Below are positions 7,315 to 16,513 of a DNA stretch of 37,473 bases, one piece after another. Each line of letters begins with the position of its first letter. Position 1 is the stretch's first letter. Under the pieces are notes generated by a model, which saw nothing but the letters and a program-made list of their open reading frames with translations, was not told the origin of the DNA and searched no databases. The DNA is from an uncultured Flavobacteriales bacterium (GTDB lineage Bacteria; Bacteroidota; Bacteroidia; Flavobacteriales_G; Salibacteraceae): NCBI GenBank assembly GCA_913057205.1, contig CAJXNO010000026.1, positions 1-37,473 on the forward strand, written 5' to 3'. A program made the position numbers and the translations under genes.

Positions 7315-9111
7315 TTAATCTAAGCTTTTGAGCGATTCAAGCTGCTGTTGCTCGTGTATGTCGAAATATACGCCCTCTTTTTTGATGAGATCATCATGCC
7401 TTCCTTCCTCGATGATCTGACCATCTCCCAGCACAATGATGTGGTCGCAATGCTTCACAGAGGATACGCGGTGACTCACGATCACGGTGGTTTTTGACTC
7501 CATCAAGTCTTGCAAGTTGTTTAGGATACGCTCCTCCGTTTCGGTATCTACGGCTGAAAGGCAGTCGTCGAAGATCAGAATTTGCGGTTGCTTAATGATG
7601 GCTCGCGCTATGGAGATGCGCTGTTTTTGTCCACCACTCAGCGTAATACCGCGTTCACCAACCTTGGTGTCAAATCCCTTCGGGAAGGATTGGATGTTAT
7701 GCTTTACCCATGCATTTTCGGCGGCCTGATGCACAGCCGTGGTATTGTGGTTCGCAATGCTGGTGCTGAACGCGATGTTGTTATTGATGCTCTCTGAGAA
7801 GAGGAAGACCTCCTGCGGCACGTAGCCAATGCTGCTTCTATAGTGGTCAAGGTTCAAGGTCTTCAAGTCCTGTCCGTCAACATAGATGCTGCCAGCCGTA
7901 GGATCGTAGAGCCTACAGATCAAGTTCGCGATGGTGGATTTCCCTGATCCGGTGTGCCCAATGATGGCCAAGCTTTCACCTGGCTTTACATCGAAGCTCA
8001 CATTCTGAAGCGCTTTTACACCGCTGTCAGGATAGGTGAAGCTTACGTTTTTGAAGGAAATGGCGCCTTGGACGTTGAGGTCTGCTTGGCTCGGATTCTG
8101 GATCTCTTCTTCCGCGTTCAAAAACTCATTGATGCGTCGCTGACTGGCTGCAGCACGTTGCACCAATGAGGTTACCCATCCCACCGATGCAACCGGCCAA
8201 GTAAGCATGTTTACATAGATCACGAATTCAGCAATGTTTCCCGGAGAGACCTTGCCTTCAATGGTCAATTGGCCACCTATATAAATGGTCAAAATGGTAC
8301 TCAATCCGATCAGGAGGATCATCGCCGGAAGGAAAAGTGCGTTGATCTTCACCAAATCGAGGTTGGTTTCTTTGTACGTGTTGCACTCTTCTGTGAATTC
8401 ATGTTCACGTTCAGGAAGTCGATTGTACGCCTTGATCACACGAATACCACTGAAGGCTTCTTGCACAAAACTTGAAAGATCGCTCAATTTGGCTTGAACC
8501 ACCTCGCTGCGCTGATTGATCTCCCGGCTCACCCAATAGATCAAGATCGAAAGGATGGGAAGCGGAGTAAGTACGTAGAGGGTAAGGGTAGGGTTAACAC
8601 TGAGCATCGTAGCAATCACCATCACAAAAAGCACGATGAGGTTGATGGTGTACATGATGGCCGGACCAACGTACATGCGTACACGACTGACGTCTTCACT
8701 GATCCTGTTCATCAGGTCGCCGGTGTTGTTTCGCTTGTAAAAGGCCATTGACAGGCGTTGGTACTTATCGAAGATGTCGTTTTTCAAGTCGAACTCGATG
8801 TAGCGACTCATCACGATGATGGTTTGTCGCATCAGGTACATAAAGAATCCCTTCAGAATAGAGAGCACGATGACCAAACCGGAGAAAAGCAGCACTGCAT
8901 AGCTCAGTACATCCTGATACGACTCAGAAAAAGCAGGCGTGTCAAAGGCGGGGTAAACCGCGAGGGTATCTTGTACAAAATCAATCGCATAGCGGATCAC
9001 CTGAGCAGGAAAGATGGCAAACAGGTTACTGATTGCAACGAAGAGAATACCCGACAAAAAGTGCCACTTGTAGCGTACGAAATAGTGGTTAAGTTGTAGG
9101 AGTTCTCTCAT
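7315..9111 (-). CDS. ABC transporter, fused permease and ATPase (MsbA/BmrA-like half-transporter)
   Basis: A 598-aa half-transporter. The N-terminal type I exporter domain with about six membrane helices covers roughly 15-325, and the ATPase domain 345-598. Walker A GHTGSGKST is at 385-393, the signature LSGGQKQR at 491-498, Walker B ILIFDD at 511-516, and the switch His in VSHRVS near 547. The residue after the Walker B Asp, normally the catalytic Glu, is Asp516 (FDDCLSAVD). That occurs in degenerate-site subunits of heterodimeric exporters such as BmrC. The substrate cannot be told from sequence; lipid or multidrug export is typical. No second ABC gene is adjacent. Confidence 0.92.
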   Translation of the reverse strand: MRELLQLNHYFVRYKWHFLSGILFVAISNLFAIFPAQVIRYAIDFVQDTLAVYPAFDTPAFSESYQDVLSYAVLLFSGLVIVLSILKGFFMYLMRQTIIVMSRYIEFDLKNDIFDKYQRLSMAFYKRNNTGDLMNRISEDVSRVRMYVGPAIMYTINLIVLFVMVIATMLSVNPTLTLYVLTPLPILSILIYWVSREINQRSEVVQAKLSDLSSFVQEAFSGIRVIKAYNRLPEREHEFTEECNTYKETNLDLVKINALFLPAMILLIGLSTILTIYIGGQLTIEGKVSPGNIAEFVIYVNMLTWPVASVGWVTSLVQRAAASQRRINEFLNAEEEIQNPSQADLNVQGAISFKNVSFTYPDSGVKALQNVSFDVKPGESLAIIGHTGSGKSTIANLICRLYDPTAGSIYVDGQDLKTLNLDHYRSSIGYVPQEVFLFSESINNNIAFSTSIANHNTTAVHQAAENAWVKHNIQSFPKGFDTKVGERGITLSGGQKQRISIARAIIKQPQILIFDDCLSAVDTETEERILNNLQDLMESKTTVIVSHRVSSVKHCDHIIVLGDGQIIEEGRHDDLIKKEGVYFDIHEQQQLESLKSLD

Positions 9112-9132
9112 CTATTTGTCCTTATTTGCTCG

Positions 9133-9163
9133 TTTGTTGACTAGGTGAATAAAGTTACATTTG
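9133..9163 (+). promoter_or_regulatory. Strong Bacteroidota promoter driving the dehydrogenase-nusB run
   Basis: TTTG at 9133-9136, a 19-bp spacer, and TACATTTG at 9156-9163 match the TTTG-N19-TANNTTTG consensus exactly. The start site would be near 9170, giving a leader of about 70-110 nt depending on the start codon. A second weaker -7-like element, TAAATTTA, lies at 9229-9236. Confidence 0.65.
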
Positions 9164-9237
9164 CCGCGCCAGAAAAGGAGGGCAAATGTAGAAGAAGACC
9201 CTCAAGGCGATACTAAAACAGGTTCTTTTAAATTTAG

Positions 9238-10326
9238 TTGCAATTGGAATCACAATCGAACGCACCCCTGACTCAAATGGCCCAAATGGGACATGAGCAG
9301 ATCCTTTTTTGTAACGATCCTCACACAGGATTAAAGGCGATCATCGCCATTCACAATACGGTTCTTGGACCCGCGCTAGGCGGCACACGCATGTGGATGT
9401 ATGCGTCTGAGCAAGAAGCATTGACCGACGTACTCCGACTTTCTCGTGGCATGACCTACAAGGCAGCCATCTCTGGCCTCAACCTGGGTGGAGGCAAGGC
9501 GGTCATCATCGGCGATGCACGCAAGATGAAGAATGAAGCACTGATGCGCAGATTCGGTGCCTTTGTGGACTCGTTGGGCGGTAAGTACATTACCGCAGAG
9601 GACGTGGGAATGACCACCAAAGACATGGAATACATCCACATGGAAACGGAGCACGTTGTAGGTATTCCGCAGACCTTAGGTGGAGGTGGAGACCCTTCGC
9701 CGGTTACAGCTTATGGTGTTTACATGGGGATGAAGGCCGCTGCCAAGCAGATTTATGGAACCGATCAGCTAGACGGCAAACGGGTATTGGTTCAAGGTGC
9801 CGGTAATGTCGGTGGCTACTTGATCGATCACCTGGTGGAAGAGGGTGCTAAGGTCTTGGTGAACGACATCTTTGAAGACAAGCTGAAGAACATAACCAAT
9901 AAGTACGCACACGTTGAGGTAGTTCCGTCTGAAAAAGTGATGGACCTGGATATGGATATTTATGCGCCTTGTGCTCTAGGAGCTACTTTGAACGACGAAA
10001 CCATTCCGCGCCTAAAATGTGCGATCGTAGCAGGTGCTGCCAACAACCAGTTGGCCGTTGAGAAGGTTCACGGACAGCAATTGGTTGACCGCGGAATCGT
10101 TTATGCGCCCGATTTCTTGATCAATGCAGGTGGGCTTATCAACTGCTACAGCGAGCTGGAAGGATATAATCAAGAGCGCGCACTGCAGCAAGCGGAACAG
10201 ATCTTTGAAACCACTACCGCAGTTCTCAATGAAGCTGCCTCCTCTGGGAAGCCTACTTTCGAGATCGCAAATCAAATGGCAGAACGCCGTATTGAAGACA
10301 TCGCACAAATTCACCGAAGCCTCTAA
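9238..10326 (+). CDS. Leucine/Glu/Phe/Val dehydrogenase family protein (probable leucine dehydrogenase)
   Basis: A 362-aa amino-acid dehydrogenase with GPALGGTRMW (44-53), the active-site lysines in GMTYKAAISGLNLGGGK (Lys75 and Lys87) and the NAD-binding GAGNVGG at 187-193. It would deaminate branched-chain amino acids to 2-oxo acids reversibly with NAD, in the cytoplasm. Which of Leu, Val or Phe is preferred is not resolved. The TTG at 9238 comes directly after an in-frame TAG; the first in-frame ATG is 9277 (residue 14). I keep the longer form because residues 2-13 continue smoothly into the family N-terminus, but 9277 is possible. Its stop overlaps the nusB start (TAATG). Confidence 0.88.
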   Translation: MQLESQSNAPLTQMAQMGHEQILFCNDPHTGLKAIIAIHNTVLGPALGGTRMWMYASEQEALTDVLRLSRGMTYKAAISGLNLGGGKAVIIGDARKMKNEALMRRFGAFVDSLGGKYITAEDVGMTTKDMEYIHMETEHVVGIPQTLGGGGDPSPVTAYGVYMGMKAAAKQIYGTDQLDGKRVLVQGAGNVGGYLIDHLVEEGAKVLVNDIFEDKLKNITNKYAHVEVVPSEKVMDLDMDIYAPCALGATLNDETIPRLKCAIVAGAANNQLAVEKVHGQQLVDRGIVYAPDFLINAGGLINCYSELEGYNQERALQQAEQIFETTTAVLNEAASSGKPTFEIANQMAERRIEDIAQIHRSL

Positions 10327-11297
10327 TGAGTAAAGGAGTTCCATCGCTGGTCAACCGCAGGTACATCCGCATCAAGGTCTTTCAGGCCTTGTATGCCTAT
10401 CACAGAACCGAAGATGCCGACAAGCAGAAGCTGCAGCGTGGGTTCTTTGAGAGCATCACCCGTTTGTATGACCTGTACCTCTACCTGGTGAAGCTGGTAA
10501 TGCAAGTGGAAGTAGCGGCACGGGAGATCATGGAACAGAACCGCAAGAAGAATTTACCATCGCGGGAAGACCTTGATCCGAACACGCGCTTTGTGGAGAA
10601 TCAAGTGTTCAAGATCCTGAAGGAGAACGTTCAATTGCAGCAGCTCATGGAGCGCGCCAAGATCGATTGGAGCGATGAGCACGACGATATCAGAAGGATC
10701 TTTAAATCTTTTCGTGAAGACGAGGCGTTTCAGCTCTACATGATCCGTGAGGAGAACAACCTACAGATCGATAAAGACATCATTGTTAAGTTGATCAAGG
10801 AATACCTAGGCATTAGTGAGGTGATCCATTCGGCCCTGGAAGAGAAAGACATCTATTGGCAAGACGATCTGCCCATTGCCGTACTCACCTTGATCAAGAC
10901 CATTCAAGGACTGCCGTCTGCTGACAGTTCACAAACCTCCGTCCTTGCAGACCTTTACAAGAATAAGGAAGACGATCAGTCCTTTGCCAAGGAACTGTTC
11001 AATAAGAGCATCTCCTTTGCGGATGAGTACAGTACCATGGTTTCATCAAAAGCTGACAATTGGGAAACGGAGCGTATCGCCCTCTTAGACATGATCCTAA
11101 TGCAGATGGCACTAACAGAATTGGAGCATTTCTCAAGCATCCCGGTCAAGGTTACCCTAAACGAATACATCGAGTTGGCTAAGGTGTATAGTACCCCGAA
11201 GAGTAAGGTCTTTATCAATGGGGTACTGGATAAGCTGGTGTTGGAGATGAAAGAGAACGGACGCATCAATAAGCGCGGACGCGGATTGATGGAGTAA
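10326..11297 (+). CDS. nusB: Transcription antitermination factor NusB, Bacteroidota long form
   Basis: A 323-aa protein starting with VNRRYIRIKVFQALYAY, the NusB-type first helix. The C-terminal part (about 195-315) carries the rest of the all-helical NusB fold, including LDMILMQMALTEL and PVKVTLNEYIELAKVYSTPKS near residues 253-299. NusB works with S10 in rRNA antitermination. Bacteroidota NusB is about twice as long as E. coli NusB (139 aa) because of an added helical N-terminal region. The ATG at 10326 overlaps the dehydrogenase stop by one base, indicating translational coupling. Confidence 0.93.
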   Translation: MSKGVPSLVNRRYIRIKVFQALYAYHRTEDADKQKLQRGFFESITRLYDLYLYLVKLVMQVEVAAREIMEQNRKKNLPSREDLDPNTRFVENQVFKILKENVQLQQLMERAKIDWSDEHDDIRRIFKSFREDEAFQLYMIREENNLQIDKDIIVKLIKEYLGISEVIHSALEEKDIYWQDDLPIAVLTLIKTIQGLPSADSSQTSVLADLYKNKEDDQSFAKELFNKSISFADEYSTMVSSKADNWETERIALLDMILMQMALTELEHFSSIPVKVTLNEYIELAKVYSTPKSKVFINGVLDKLVLEMKENGRINKRGRGLME

Positions 11298-11374
11298 TTG
11301 TTAATGAAAAACAAAGAGTGGGCATAGGAGACCGAACTAGGCTTCTATTTTTGTCCACGAACAAATCAGGAAAA

Positions 11375-11842
11375 ATGAAAAAGACGTATTTAGGTTTTAT
11401 CCTCGCATCTGCGGTGCTGTTGGCATCGTGTGGTGGTGAAGGTGGAAACGATGAAGGCAATGCCCAGCCAGAGATCACCACAGAGAATGTGGAAACAACA
11501 ACGAGCATCAGCTTTGAAGAAGAGGTGTTCGATTTTGGTGAGATCACACAAGGGGAGAAGGTGAACCACACCTTCAAGTTCAAGAACACGGGTGATGCTG
11601 ACCTCGTGATCGTATCAGCGAAGGGAAGCTGCGGTTGCACGGTTCCTGAATGGCCAAAGGAGCCGATCGCACCAGGAGCAGAAGGTGAGATCAACGTCGT
11701 GTTCAACAGCGAAGGAAAATCAGGTAAGCAACATAAGCGCGTGTCTGTAGTAGCGAACACAGAGCCTGCAACCACTGCGGTTGCGTTGAAGGGAGAGATC
11801 ATCACTCCAGATACGGAAGCACCAGCAGAAGCAACAGAATAA
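11375..11842 (+). CDS. DUF1573 lipoprotein
   Basis: About 155 aa from the ATG at 11375. It has a lipoprotein signal peptide with lipobox LLASC (Cys18 or so), then a short Gly/Asp/Glu-rich linker. A DUF1573 beta-sandwich follows: [50 protein letters not shown] and [12 protein letters not shown], ending in an acidic Ala-Glu-Pro-Thr tail. An upstream in-frame GTG at 11318 would add 19 residues ahead of the signal peptide and is rejected. The role of DUF1573 is unknown; the fold resembles ASH/MSP-type Ig domains. Its stop overlaps the yajC ATG, so it is in the nusB-yajC transcript. Confidence 0.88.
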   Translation: MKKTYLGFILASAVLLASCGGEGGNDEGNAQPEITTENVETTTSISFEEEVFDFGEITQGEKVNHTFKFKNTGDADLVIVSAKGSCGCTVPEWPKEPIAPGAEGEINVVFNSEGKSGKQHKRVSVVANTEPATTAVALKGEIITPDTEAPAEATE

Positions 11843-12177
11843 TGACGATTACAAGCATATTACTACAAGCAACCGGAGGAGAGAATCCGATCATGACCTT
11901 TTTACCACTGATCTTGATTGTGGTGGTGTTCTATTTCTTCATGATCAGGCCACAGAGCAAGAAAGCCAAAGAAGCCAAGCAATTCCGCGAATCGATGGCA
12001 AAAGGAGATAAGGTGGTAACCATTGGAGGAATCCACGGAAAGATCGTTGAACTCAAAGAACAGTACGTGGTCCTTCAGATCGCCAACGGTGTGGATATCA
12101 AGGTAACCAAGTCGGCCGTGAGCCCAGACCTGAGCACCGGCAAGGGACAAAGCGAATTGCAGCAGCAACAACGCTGA
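11842..12177 (+). CDS. yajC: Preprotein translocase subunit YajC
   Basis: 111 aa: a short N-terminus, one membrane helix at about 16-35 ([20 protein letters not shown]), then the YajC signature [20 protein letters not shown] and [15 protein letters not shown]. YajC associates with SecDF-YidC at the inner membrane. It overlaps the DUF1573 stop by one base (TAATG) and is the last gene before a terminator. Confidence 0.95.
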   Translation: MTITSILLQATGGENPIMTFLPLILIVVVFYFFMIRPQSKKAKEAKQFRESMAKGDKVVTIGGIHGKIVELKEQYVVLQIANGVDIKVTKSAVSPDLSTGKGQSELQQQQR

Positions 12178-12201
12178 TCCTCCCGTAAAGAACATGCAAA
12201 G

Positions 12202-12227
12202 GCCCTGTATACTGCAGGGCTTTTTTT
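12202..12227 (+). terminator. Intrinsic terminator after yajC
   Basis: GCCCTGTA (12202-12209) pairs with TGCAGGGC (12213-12220) around a TAC loop with one G-T wobble, followed by seven T at 12221-12227. Confidence 0.8.
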
Positions 12228-12239
12228 ATGCCCCTTAGC

Positions 12240-12247
12240 TACATTTG
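12240..12247 (+). promoter_or_regulatory. -7 element of the ybbR-coaE promoter
   Basis: TACATTTG matches TANNTTTG fully and lies just after the yajC terminator. No clear TTG is visible 17-23 bp upstream. The start site would be near 12254, only about 10 nt before the ybbR ATG. Confidence 0.45.
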
Positions 12248-12263
12248 ATGTAGGTTTGAGCTT

Positions 12264-13253
12264 ATGGCGAAAGAGTCGTTTTTCAGTGTACGAGATATCT
12301 TCCGTGATCGGCGTAAGCTCACGATCTTCTTGATCTGTGTGCTGCTCGCGTCGCTCAGTTGGGTGCTGATCTCCTTGGGCAAGGATTTCAGTACAACGCT
12401 CATCGTGCCGGTGAAATACGTCAACTTTCCTGAGAACAAGACCCTGCTCAACGAAGTGCCACAACAGTTGGCCGTGAATGTGAATGGCACCGGCTACGAT
12501 CTGCTGCAATTCGATGAGCGCCTCACAGAGGACACTTTGGAGGTGAACCTCGACAACCTGAAGATGAGCATCTTCGGAGACTACCAGCGCGGCTACCTCG
12601 ATCAGTCGATGCTCAGCAATGAATTGCAAGAGCGCTTAGGTGGACTGCTTTCCATCAATCGCGTGTTGACGGATTCCATCAACTTCTTATTCGACCTCAA
12701 GGTGGCTCGTACTTTACCGGTAAGGTCTATGCTGTCCTTTGATGTAGCCTCGGGTTACGTTCAAGCAGACTCCATCGAGGTATTCCCTCAGGAGGTTGAT
12801 GTGGTAGGGGCATTATCGATCTTGGATACGCTTTCCTTTCTGCGTACGGAAGCTTTGGAAATGGGCGTCTTGAATAAGACCCGAACCTTCCGTGTACCGC
12901 TTCAACGGGTTTCCTTCTTCTCGTCCGATGCGATGGAGGTAGACTCGGTAGATGTTCGTGTACCCATCGACCAGTTGACCGAGAAGACCTTCTTGATCCG
13001 TCCAGCCATGCGCAATGTGCCGGATAGCATCGAGATGCTGGTCTTTCCAAACAGCATTGAAGTGAAGGTGCAATTGGGCATCAGCCATTACGATGAGGTG
13101 AACGCGGAGCATTTCAGCATGTACGTGGACTACGAAGACCTGAGCGATGATTACCTCGTTCTGCCGGTGCACTTGGAGCAATGGACCACCCGAGCGCATC
13201 AGGTACGCATCGAACCGGAGCAAGTGGAAATTGTCTTAACCCGAACGGAATGA
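12264..13253 (+). CDS. YbbR/CdaR-like domain protein
   Basis: 329 aa with a cytoplasmic basic N-terminus, one membrane helix at about 18-38 (TIFLICVLLASLSWVLISL) and an extracytoplasmic region of repeated YbbR-like beta modules (PVKYVNFPENKTLL; QLAVNVNGTGYDLL; later VRIEPEQVEIVL). In Firmicutes the related CdaR regulates the CdaA diadenylate cyclase. No cdaA lies in this window, so that role is not established here. The stop overlaps the coaE ATG (ATGA), so the two are coupled. Confidence 0.8.
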   Translation: MAKESFFSVRDIFRDRRKLTIFLICVLLASLSWVLISLGKDFSTTLIVPVKYVNFPENKTLLNEVPQQLAVNVNGTGYDLLQFDERLTEDTLEVNLDNLKMSIFGDYQRGYLDQSMLSNELQERLGGLLSINRVLTDSINFLFDLKVARTLPVRSMLSFDVASGYVQADSIEVFPQEVDVVGALSILDTLSFLRTEALEMGVLNKTRTFRVPLQRVSFFSSDAMEVDSVDVRVPIDQLTEKTFLIRPAMRNVPDSIEMLVFPNSIEVKVQLGISHYDEVNAEHFSMYVDYEDLSDDYLVLPVHLEQWTTRAHQVRIEPEQVEIVLTRTE

Positions 13254-13840
13254 AACTGATCGGATTGACAGGAGGCATTGGCAGCGGCAAGTCTACCATA
13301 GCGGCCATCTTTCGTGCATTGAGTGTGCCGGTTTTCGAGGCTGATGCGCAGGGGAGAAGGGTGCTTGCTGAAGACCCACAGGTCATACAAGCGGTGAAGG
13401 CGTTGCTTGGAGCAGAGGTCTATCCCAACAATGTTCCTGATCGAAAACGAATTGCCGAAATGGTATTCAGCGATGAAGCGCTGTTAGAGGGACTCAATGC
13501 GATCATTCATCCAGCGGTAAAACGCTCCACCGAAGCGTGGCTCCGTGGGCTCCCTGTGTCAACGGCCTATGCCATAAAGGAAGCGGCCATCCTCTTTGAA
13601 AGTGGTTCGGCTGAGGCCTGCGATGCCGTCATCATGGTTTCAGCACCAAAATCGATTCGATTAGAACGTGTTGCACAGCGCGATGGGTCCAAAATATCAG
13701 AAGTAGAGGCGCGCATGGCGAAGCAGTGGACGGACGAACAGCGCGCGGCAAAGGCCGATTTCATCCTCCACAATACGGGTGATGAAGCCTTGTTGCCGCA
13801 AGTATTAAAGCTGCACGAACAGATCCTCCGCCTACCTTAA
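13250..13840 (+). CDS. coaE: Dephospho-CoA kinase
   Basis: 196 aa from the ATG at 13250, starting KLIGLTGGIGSGKSTIAAIF, with the P-loop GGIGSGKST at about 7-15. VFEADAQGRRVL (substrate Asp region) and RKRIAEMVFSD follow, and the lid segment near RVAQRDG. It phosphorylates dephospho-CoA in the last step of CoA synthesis. The open frame extends upstream to 13181, but that part lies inside ybbR and lacks family sequence. The 3' end overlaps the convergent rlmD by 9 bp. Confidence 0.95.
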   Translation: MKLIGLTGGIGSGKSTIAAIFRALSVPVFEADAQGRRVLAEDPQVIQAVKALLGAEVYPNNVPDRKRIAEMVFSDEALLEGLNAIIHPAVKRSTEAWLRGLPVSTAYAIKEAAILFESGSAEACDAVIMVSAPKSIRLERVAQRDGSKISEVEARMAKQWTDEQRAAKADFILHNTGDEALLPQVLKLHEQILRLP

Positions 13841-15241
13841 TTCCATCAAGGCAATGTTCTCTACATGGCTGGTGTGCGGGAACATATCAACAGGCTGTAA
13901 GCGCTTCACATCGTACTTTGCACTCAGAAGCTGTACGTCTCTGGCTTGCGTTGCCGGATCACAACTCACATAGACCAATCGCTTCGGTTCGGCTGCCAAG
14001 ATGCGCTCGATCACATCGCCATGCATACCCGCTCGGGGTGGGTCTGCGATCATCACATCAGGCTGACCATGCTGTGCCATGAAATCGTCTGTGAGGATGT
14101 CTTTCATATCACCGGCAAAGAAGGCACAGTTGGACTTTTCATTAAGTGCCGCATTCTTATCTGCGTCTTCAATGGCTTCAGGCACGTATTCGATCCCAAT
14201 CACTTTCTCGGCTTGATCGGCCACAAAGAGGGCAATAGAACCCGTTCCTGTGTAAAGGTCATACACCACATCTCCCGCCTGAATGCTAGCCCAGTCGTAG
14301 ACGATCTGGTATAACCGCTCCGCCTGCCTGCTGTTGGTTTGGAAGAAGCTCTTCGGACCGATCAGGTACTCAACGCTTGAGCCATCTTCCCGATGAAAGC
14401 GCTCCACTAGGTGCTCGTTTCCATGGATACGTTCCATCTCGCAGTCGGCATAGGTATCATTGACCTTCTGGTTGTAGATGTACCAAAGTGAGACGATCTG
14501 AGGAAACTGCTCGATCATCGCGTCAGAGAGTCGGTCAAGCGCCTCACTGCGTTCAAAAACGATCAGCAGTACCATCCATTCACCCTTGTTGTTCTTGCGT
14601 AGCACCAGATTCCTAAGCATGCCTTCTTTATCCCGAGGATGATAAAAGCTGATGCCTGCTTTTACCGCGTGCTCATACACGAAGTTGCGCATGGCGTTGT
14701 TTTCATCTTCCATCAGGTGACACCCTTCGATGTGGAGTACCCAATCGAATCGGCCCGGGACGTGGAAGCCGAGGGCCGGACGCTTCTCGATCTGTTCTTC
14801 GCTTTGGATCTCCTCGGGGGTAAGCCAACCTTCTGGAACGAAGGTGAATTCAAGCTTGTTGCGGTAGGCATACTGCTCCTGTGTACCCAGAATTGGCTCG
14901 AAAGGTGGGTCTTGGAGTCCACCGATGCGCCGCATCTGCTGATGCACCCTTCGTTCTTTGAGCGCCAATTGCTCCTCGTATTTCAAGTTCTGCCAATTGC
15001 ATCCCCCACAGTGATCAAAGTGCACGCACCGCGGCTCTGTGCGATGGGGTGAATAGGAACGTATGCCTTGAACGCGCCCTTCAAACATCCCTTTGCGTTT
15101 CTTCCGCACTTCAAGGTCTACCACATCTCCCGGAACCACGCCCGTAGTGAGGTAGGCAACACCATCCTTCTTACCGATGAGCTTTCCTTTTGCCGCGATG
15201 TCTACGATCTCCACGGCTTCGATTAACTTCTTTTTCTTCAT
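13832..15241 (-). CDS. rlmD: 23S rRNA (uracil-5-)-methyltransferase, RlmD/RumA family
   Basis: 469 aa. An N-terminal TRAM-like domain (about 8-62) precedes a 4Fe-4S cluster motif CVHFDHCGGC (Cys72, 78, 81) with a further Cys near 174 (HIEGCHLM). The SAM motif DLYTGTGSIALF lies near 330, DVMIADPPRAGMHGDV near 400, and the catalytic Cys in VYVSCDPATQARD near 434. It makes m5U in 23S rRNA; the exact position (1939 or 747 type) is by family only. It is the last gene of a five-gene minus-strand operon, 2 bp after the hemerythrin-like gene. Confidence 0.92.
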   Translation of the reverse strand: MKKKKLIEAVEIVDIAAKGKLIGKKDGVAYLTTGVVPGDVVDLEVRKKRKGMFEGRVQGIRSYSPHRTEPRCVHFDHCGGCNWQNLKYEEQLALKERRVHQQMRRIGGLQDPPFEPILGTQEQYAYRNKLEFTFVPEGWLTPEEIQSEEQIEKRPALGFHVPGRFDWVLHIEGCHLMEDENNAMRNFVYEHAVKAGISFYHPRDKEGMLRNLVLRKNNKGEWMVLLIVFERSEALDRLSDAMIEQFPQIVSLWYIYNQKVNDTYADCEMERIHGNEHLVERFHREDGSSVEYLIGPKSFFQTNSRQAERLYQIVYDWASIQAGDVVYDLYTGTGSIALFVADQAEKVIGIEYVPEAIEDADKNAALNEKSNCAFFAGDMKDILTDDFMAQHGQPDVMIADPPRAGMHGDVIERILAAEPKRLVYVSCDPATQARDVQLLSAKYDVKRLQPVDMFPHTSHVENIALMELR

Positions 15242-15243
15242 GC

Positions 15244-15678
15244 TTATAGGGTGATGTCTAGTGATGCTAGTTCGTCTTCCGTCAATACCTCTTGAATGCG
15301 CTGAAAGAGTTCGCGTTCCTCCAAGCGTATATGTGCTTCGAGCAAGTGTCCGATTTCGTCCATCGCAAAAACTTGATTGACCTCCGCGCCTAAGCGTTCA
15401 AAGCGAAGTGCCAATTCTACATGATCGTCTTGGAGTTGGTAGATCAATTGGTCGATTGCTGGATCTTTTCCAGCAATGGATGGGAAAAGGCGCTCTTCTT
15501 CTTGCTGCCAATGCAATTTCATTTCATCCTCAAAGCACTGCAATGCATAGCGCGATTTTCCTTCAATATCTTGCGGTAATTTAGGATAGGCGGGGGCGTC
15601 TGACTTCAGGAGTTGGGCAACTACCAACATACGGTGGTGGGTTCTGCTTAATGGTTGAAGGCTAGGGTGTCGTTTCAC
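15244..15678 (-). CDS. Hemerythrin-like HHE cation-binding protein
   Basis: 144 aa, a four-helix bundle with hemerythrin-type ligands in order: LSRTHHRML (near 10-18), LHWQQEEERLFP (near 55-66), LQDDHVELALRFE (near 82-94) and LEAHIRLEERELF (near 113-125). Such domains bind a di-iron centre and sense or store oxygen, nitric oxide or iron. The protein has no signal peptide and is cytosolic. The start overlaps the preceding HEAT-like gene (ATGA). Confidence 0.8.
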   Translation of the reverse strand: MKRHPSLQPLSRTHHRMLVVAQLLKSDAPAYPKLPQDIEGKSRYALQCFEDEMKLHWQQEEERLFPSIAGKDPAIDQLIYQLQDDHVELALRFERLGAEVNQVFAMDEIGHLLEAHIRLEERELFQRIQEVLTEDELASLDITL

Positions 15679-16217
15679 TGTTCGCCCAAGAGTTTGTCTA
15701 ACAACACCTGGCGCAGGCTTACCATCAAGTCTTGCTTGTCATCCTTCACCTCAACGGCTTTATCCATTTTTTGAATGCTCTTGGTCAAGGCGTCATCGTT
15801 CGAAAACTCCAGGTTTTCGATCACGGTCATCGCCTCCATGGCCGTTAGGAAGTCGCCCTTTACAGCGCGGTCAACCAAGATGTGCAGGTGTTCGCTCACA
15901 TCGAGTCCGCTTTGCCACAAGGCGGAGAGCACCTTGGCGTGTTGTTTGTCCTTTTGGTCATCGTTGAGCACATCCATCATCGGTTCCACGCACGCCGGAT
16001 CCTTTAGGTTGTGTAAGGTTTTTTCGAGCAGGATGATCACTTCCTCGCTGGGTGATTGTGCGTAGAGGTTGAAGAGGGCTTCCATCATCTCTGGACTTCC
16101 CTCGTGCGGAACGCGCTTCAACGCTTCGATGACCTTACGCTCATTCCGAGACTCGAGGTCTATGATGATGTTCTGTACCTGCTGTTGCCGTTGTTGTTCT
16201 TTATTGCTTTCACTCAT
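15675..16217 (-). CDS. HEAT-repeat-like cytosolic protein
   Basis: A 180-aa all-helical protein. Repeated helix pairs (IEALKRVPHEGSPEMMEALF; IILLEKTLHNLKDPACVEPM; KVLSALWQSGLDVSEHL; FLTAMEAMTVIENL) look like HEAT/ARM repeats with conserved Pro-Ala or Gly at the turns. It has no signal peptide or catalytic motif. It is probably a binding scaffold; the partner is unknown. It is co-operonic with the hemerythrin-like gene (4-bp overlap) and lies 11 bp after the ABM-fold gene. Confidence 0.65.
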   Translation of the reverse strand: MSESNKEQQRQQQVQNIIIDLESRNERKVIEALKRVPHEGSPEMMEALFNLYAQSPSEEVIILLEKTLHNLKDPACVEPMMDVLNDDQKDKQHAKVLSALWQSGLDVSEHLHILVDRAVKGDFLTAMEAMTVIENLEFSNDDALTKSIQKMDKAVEVKDDKQDLMVSLRQVLLDKLLGEQ

Positions 16218-16228
16218 TGCTTTGTGCT

Positions 16229-16513
16229 TTATGCGATCACATCAACGCTCCATGCTTGTGGTCGATCAGAGAAATGGATCTTGGTCTTAGCCCAAGTTGA
16301 TTTGAAGAGTTCAGAATGCCGGTAAGCCTCCAATGCTTCCGGGCCATCCCACTTGCTGATGGTCATCAAGGTACCCGGGTCGTCAATTCCTTGAACCAGT
16401 TTTACCTCATGGCACCCTTCAATAGCCTCGATCTTCGGCTTAGCTGCTTTGAATACCTCAAGGAATTCAGGTATGCGTTCGGTTTGGAAGTGCATCTTGA
16501 CGATTCGTATCAT
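16229..16513 (-). CDS. ABM-fold (antibiotic biosynthesis monooxygenase-like) protein
   Basis: 94 aa with the ferredoxin-like ABM pattern: IRIVKMHFQTERIPEFLEVF, IEGCHEVKLVQGIDDPGTLM, ISKWDGPEALEAYRHSELF. Related small dimers are heme monooxygenases or cofactor-free oxygenases, but many have no known role and the substrate here is unknown. The start overlaps the DUF62 stop by 4 bp. Confidence 0.8.
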   Translation of the reverse strand: MIRIVKMHFQTERIPEFLEVFKAAKPKIEAIEGCHEVKLVQGIDDPGTLMTISKWDGPEALEAYRHSELFKSTWAKTKIHFSDRPQAWSVDVIA

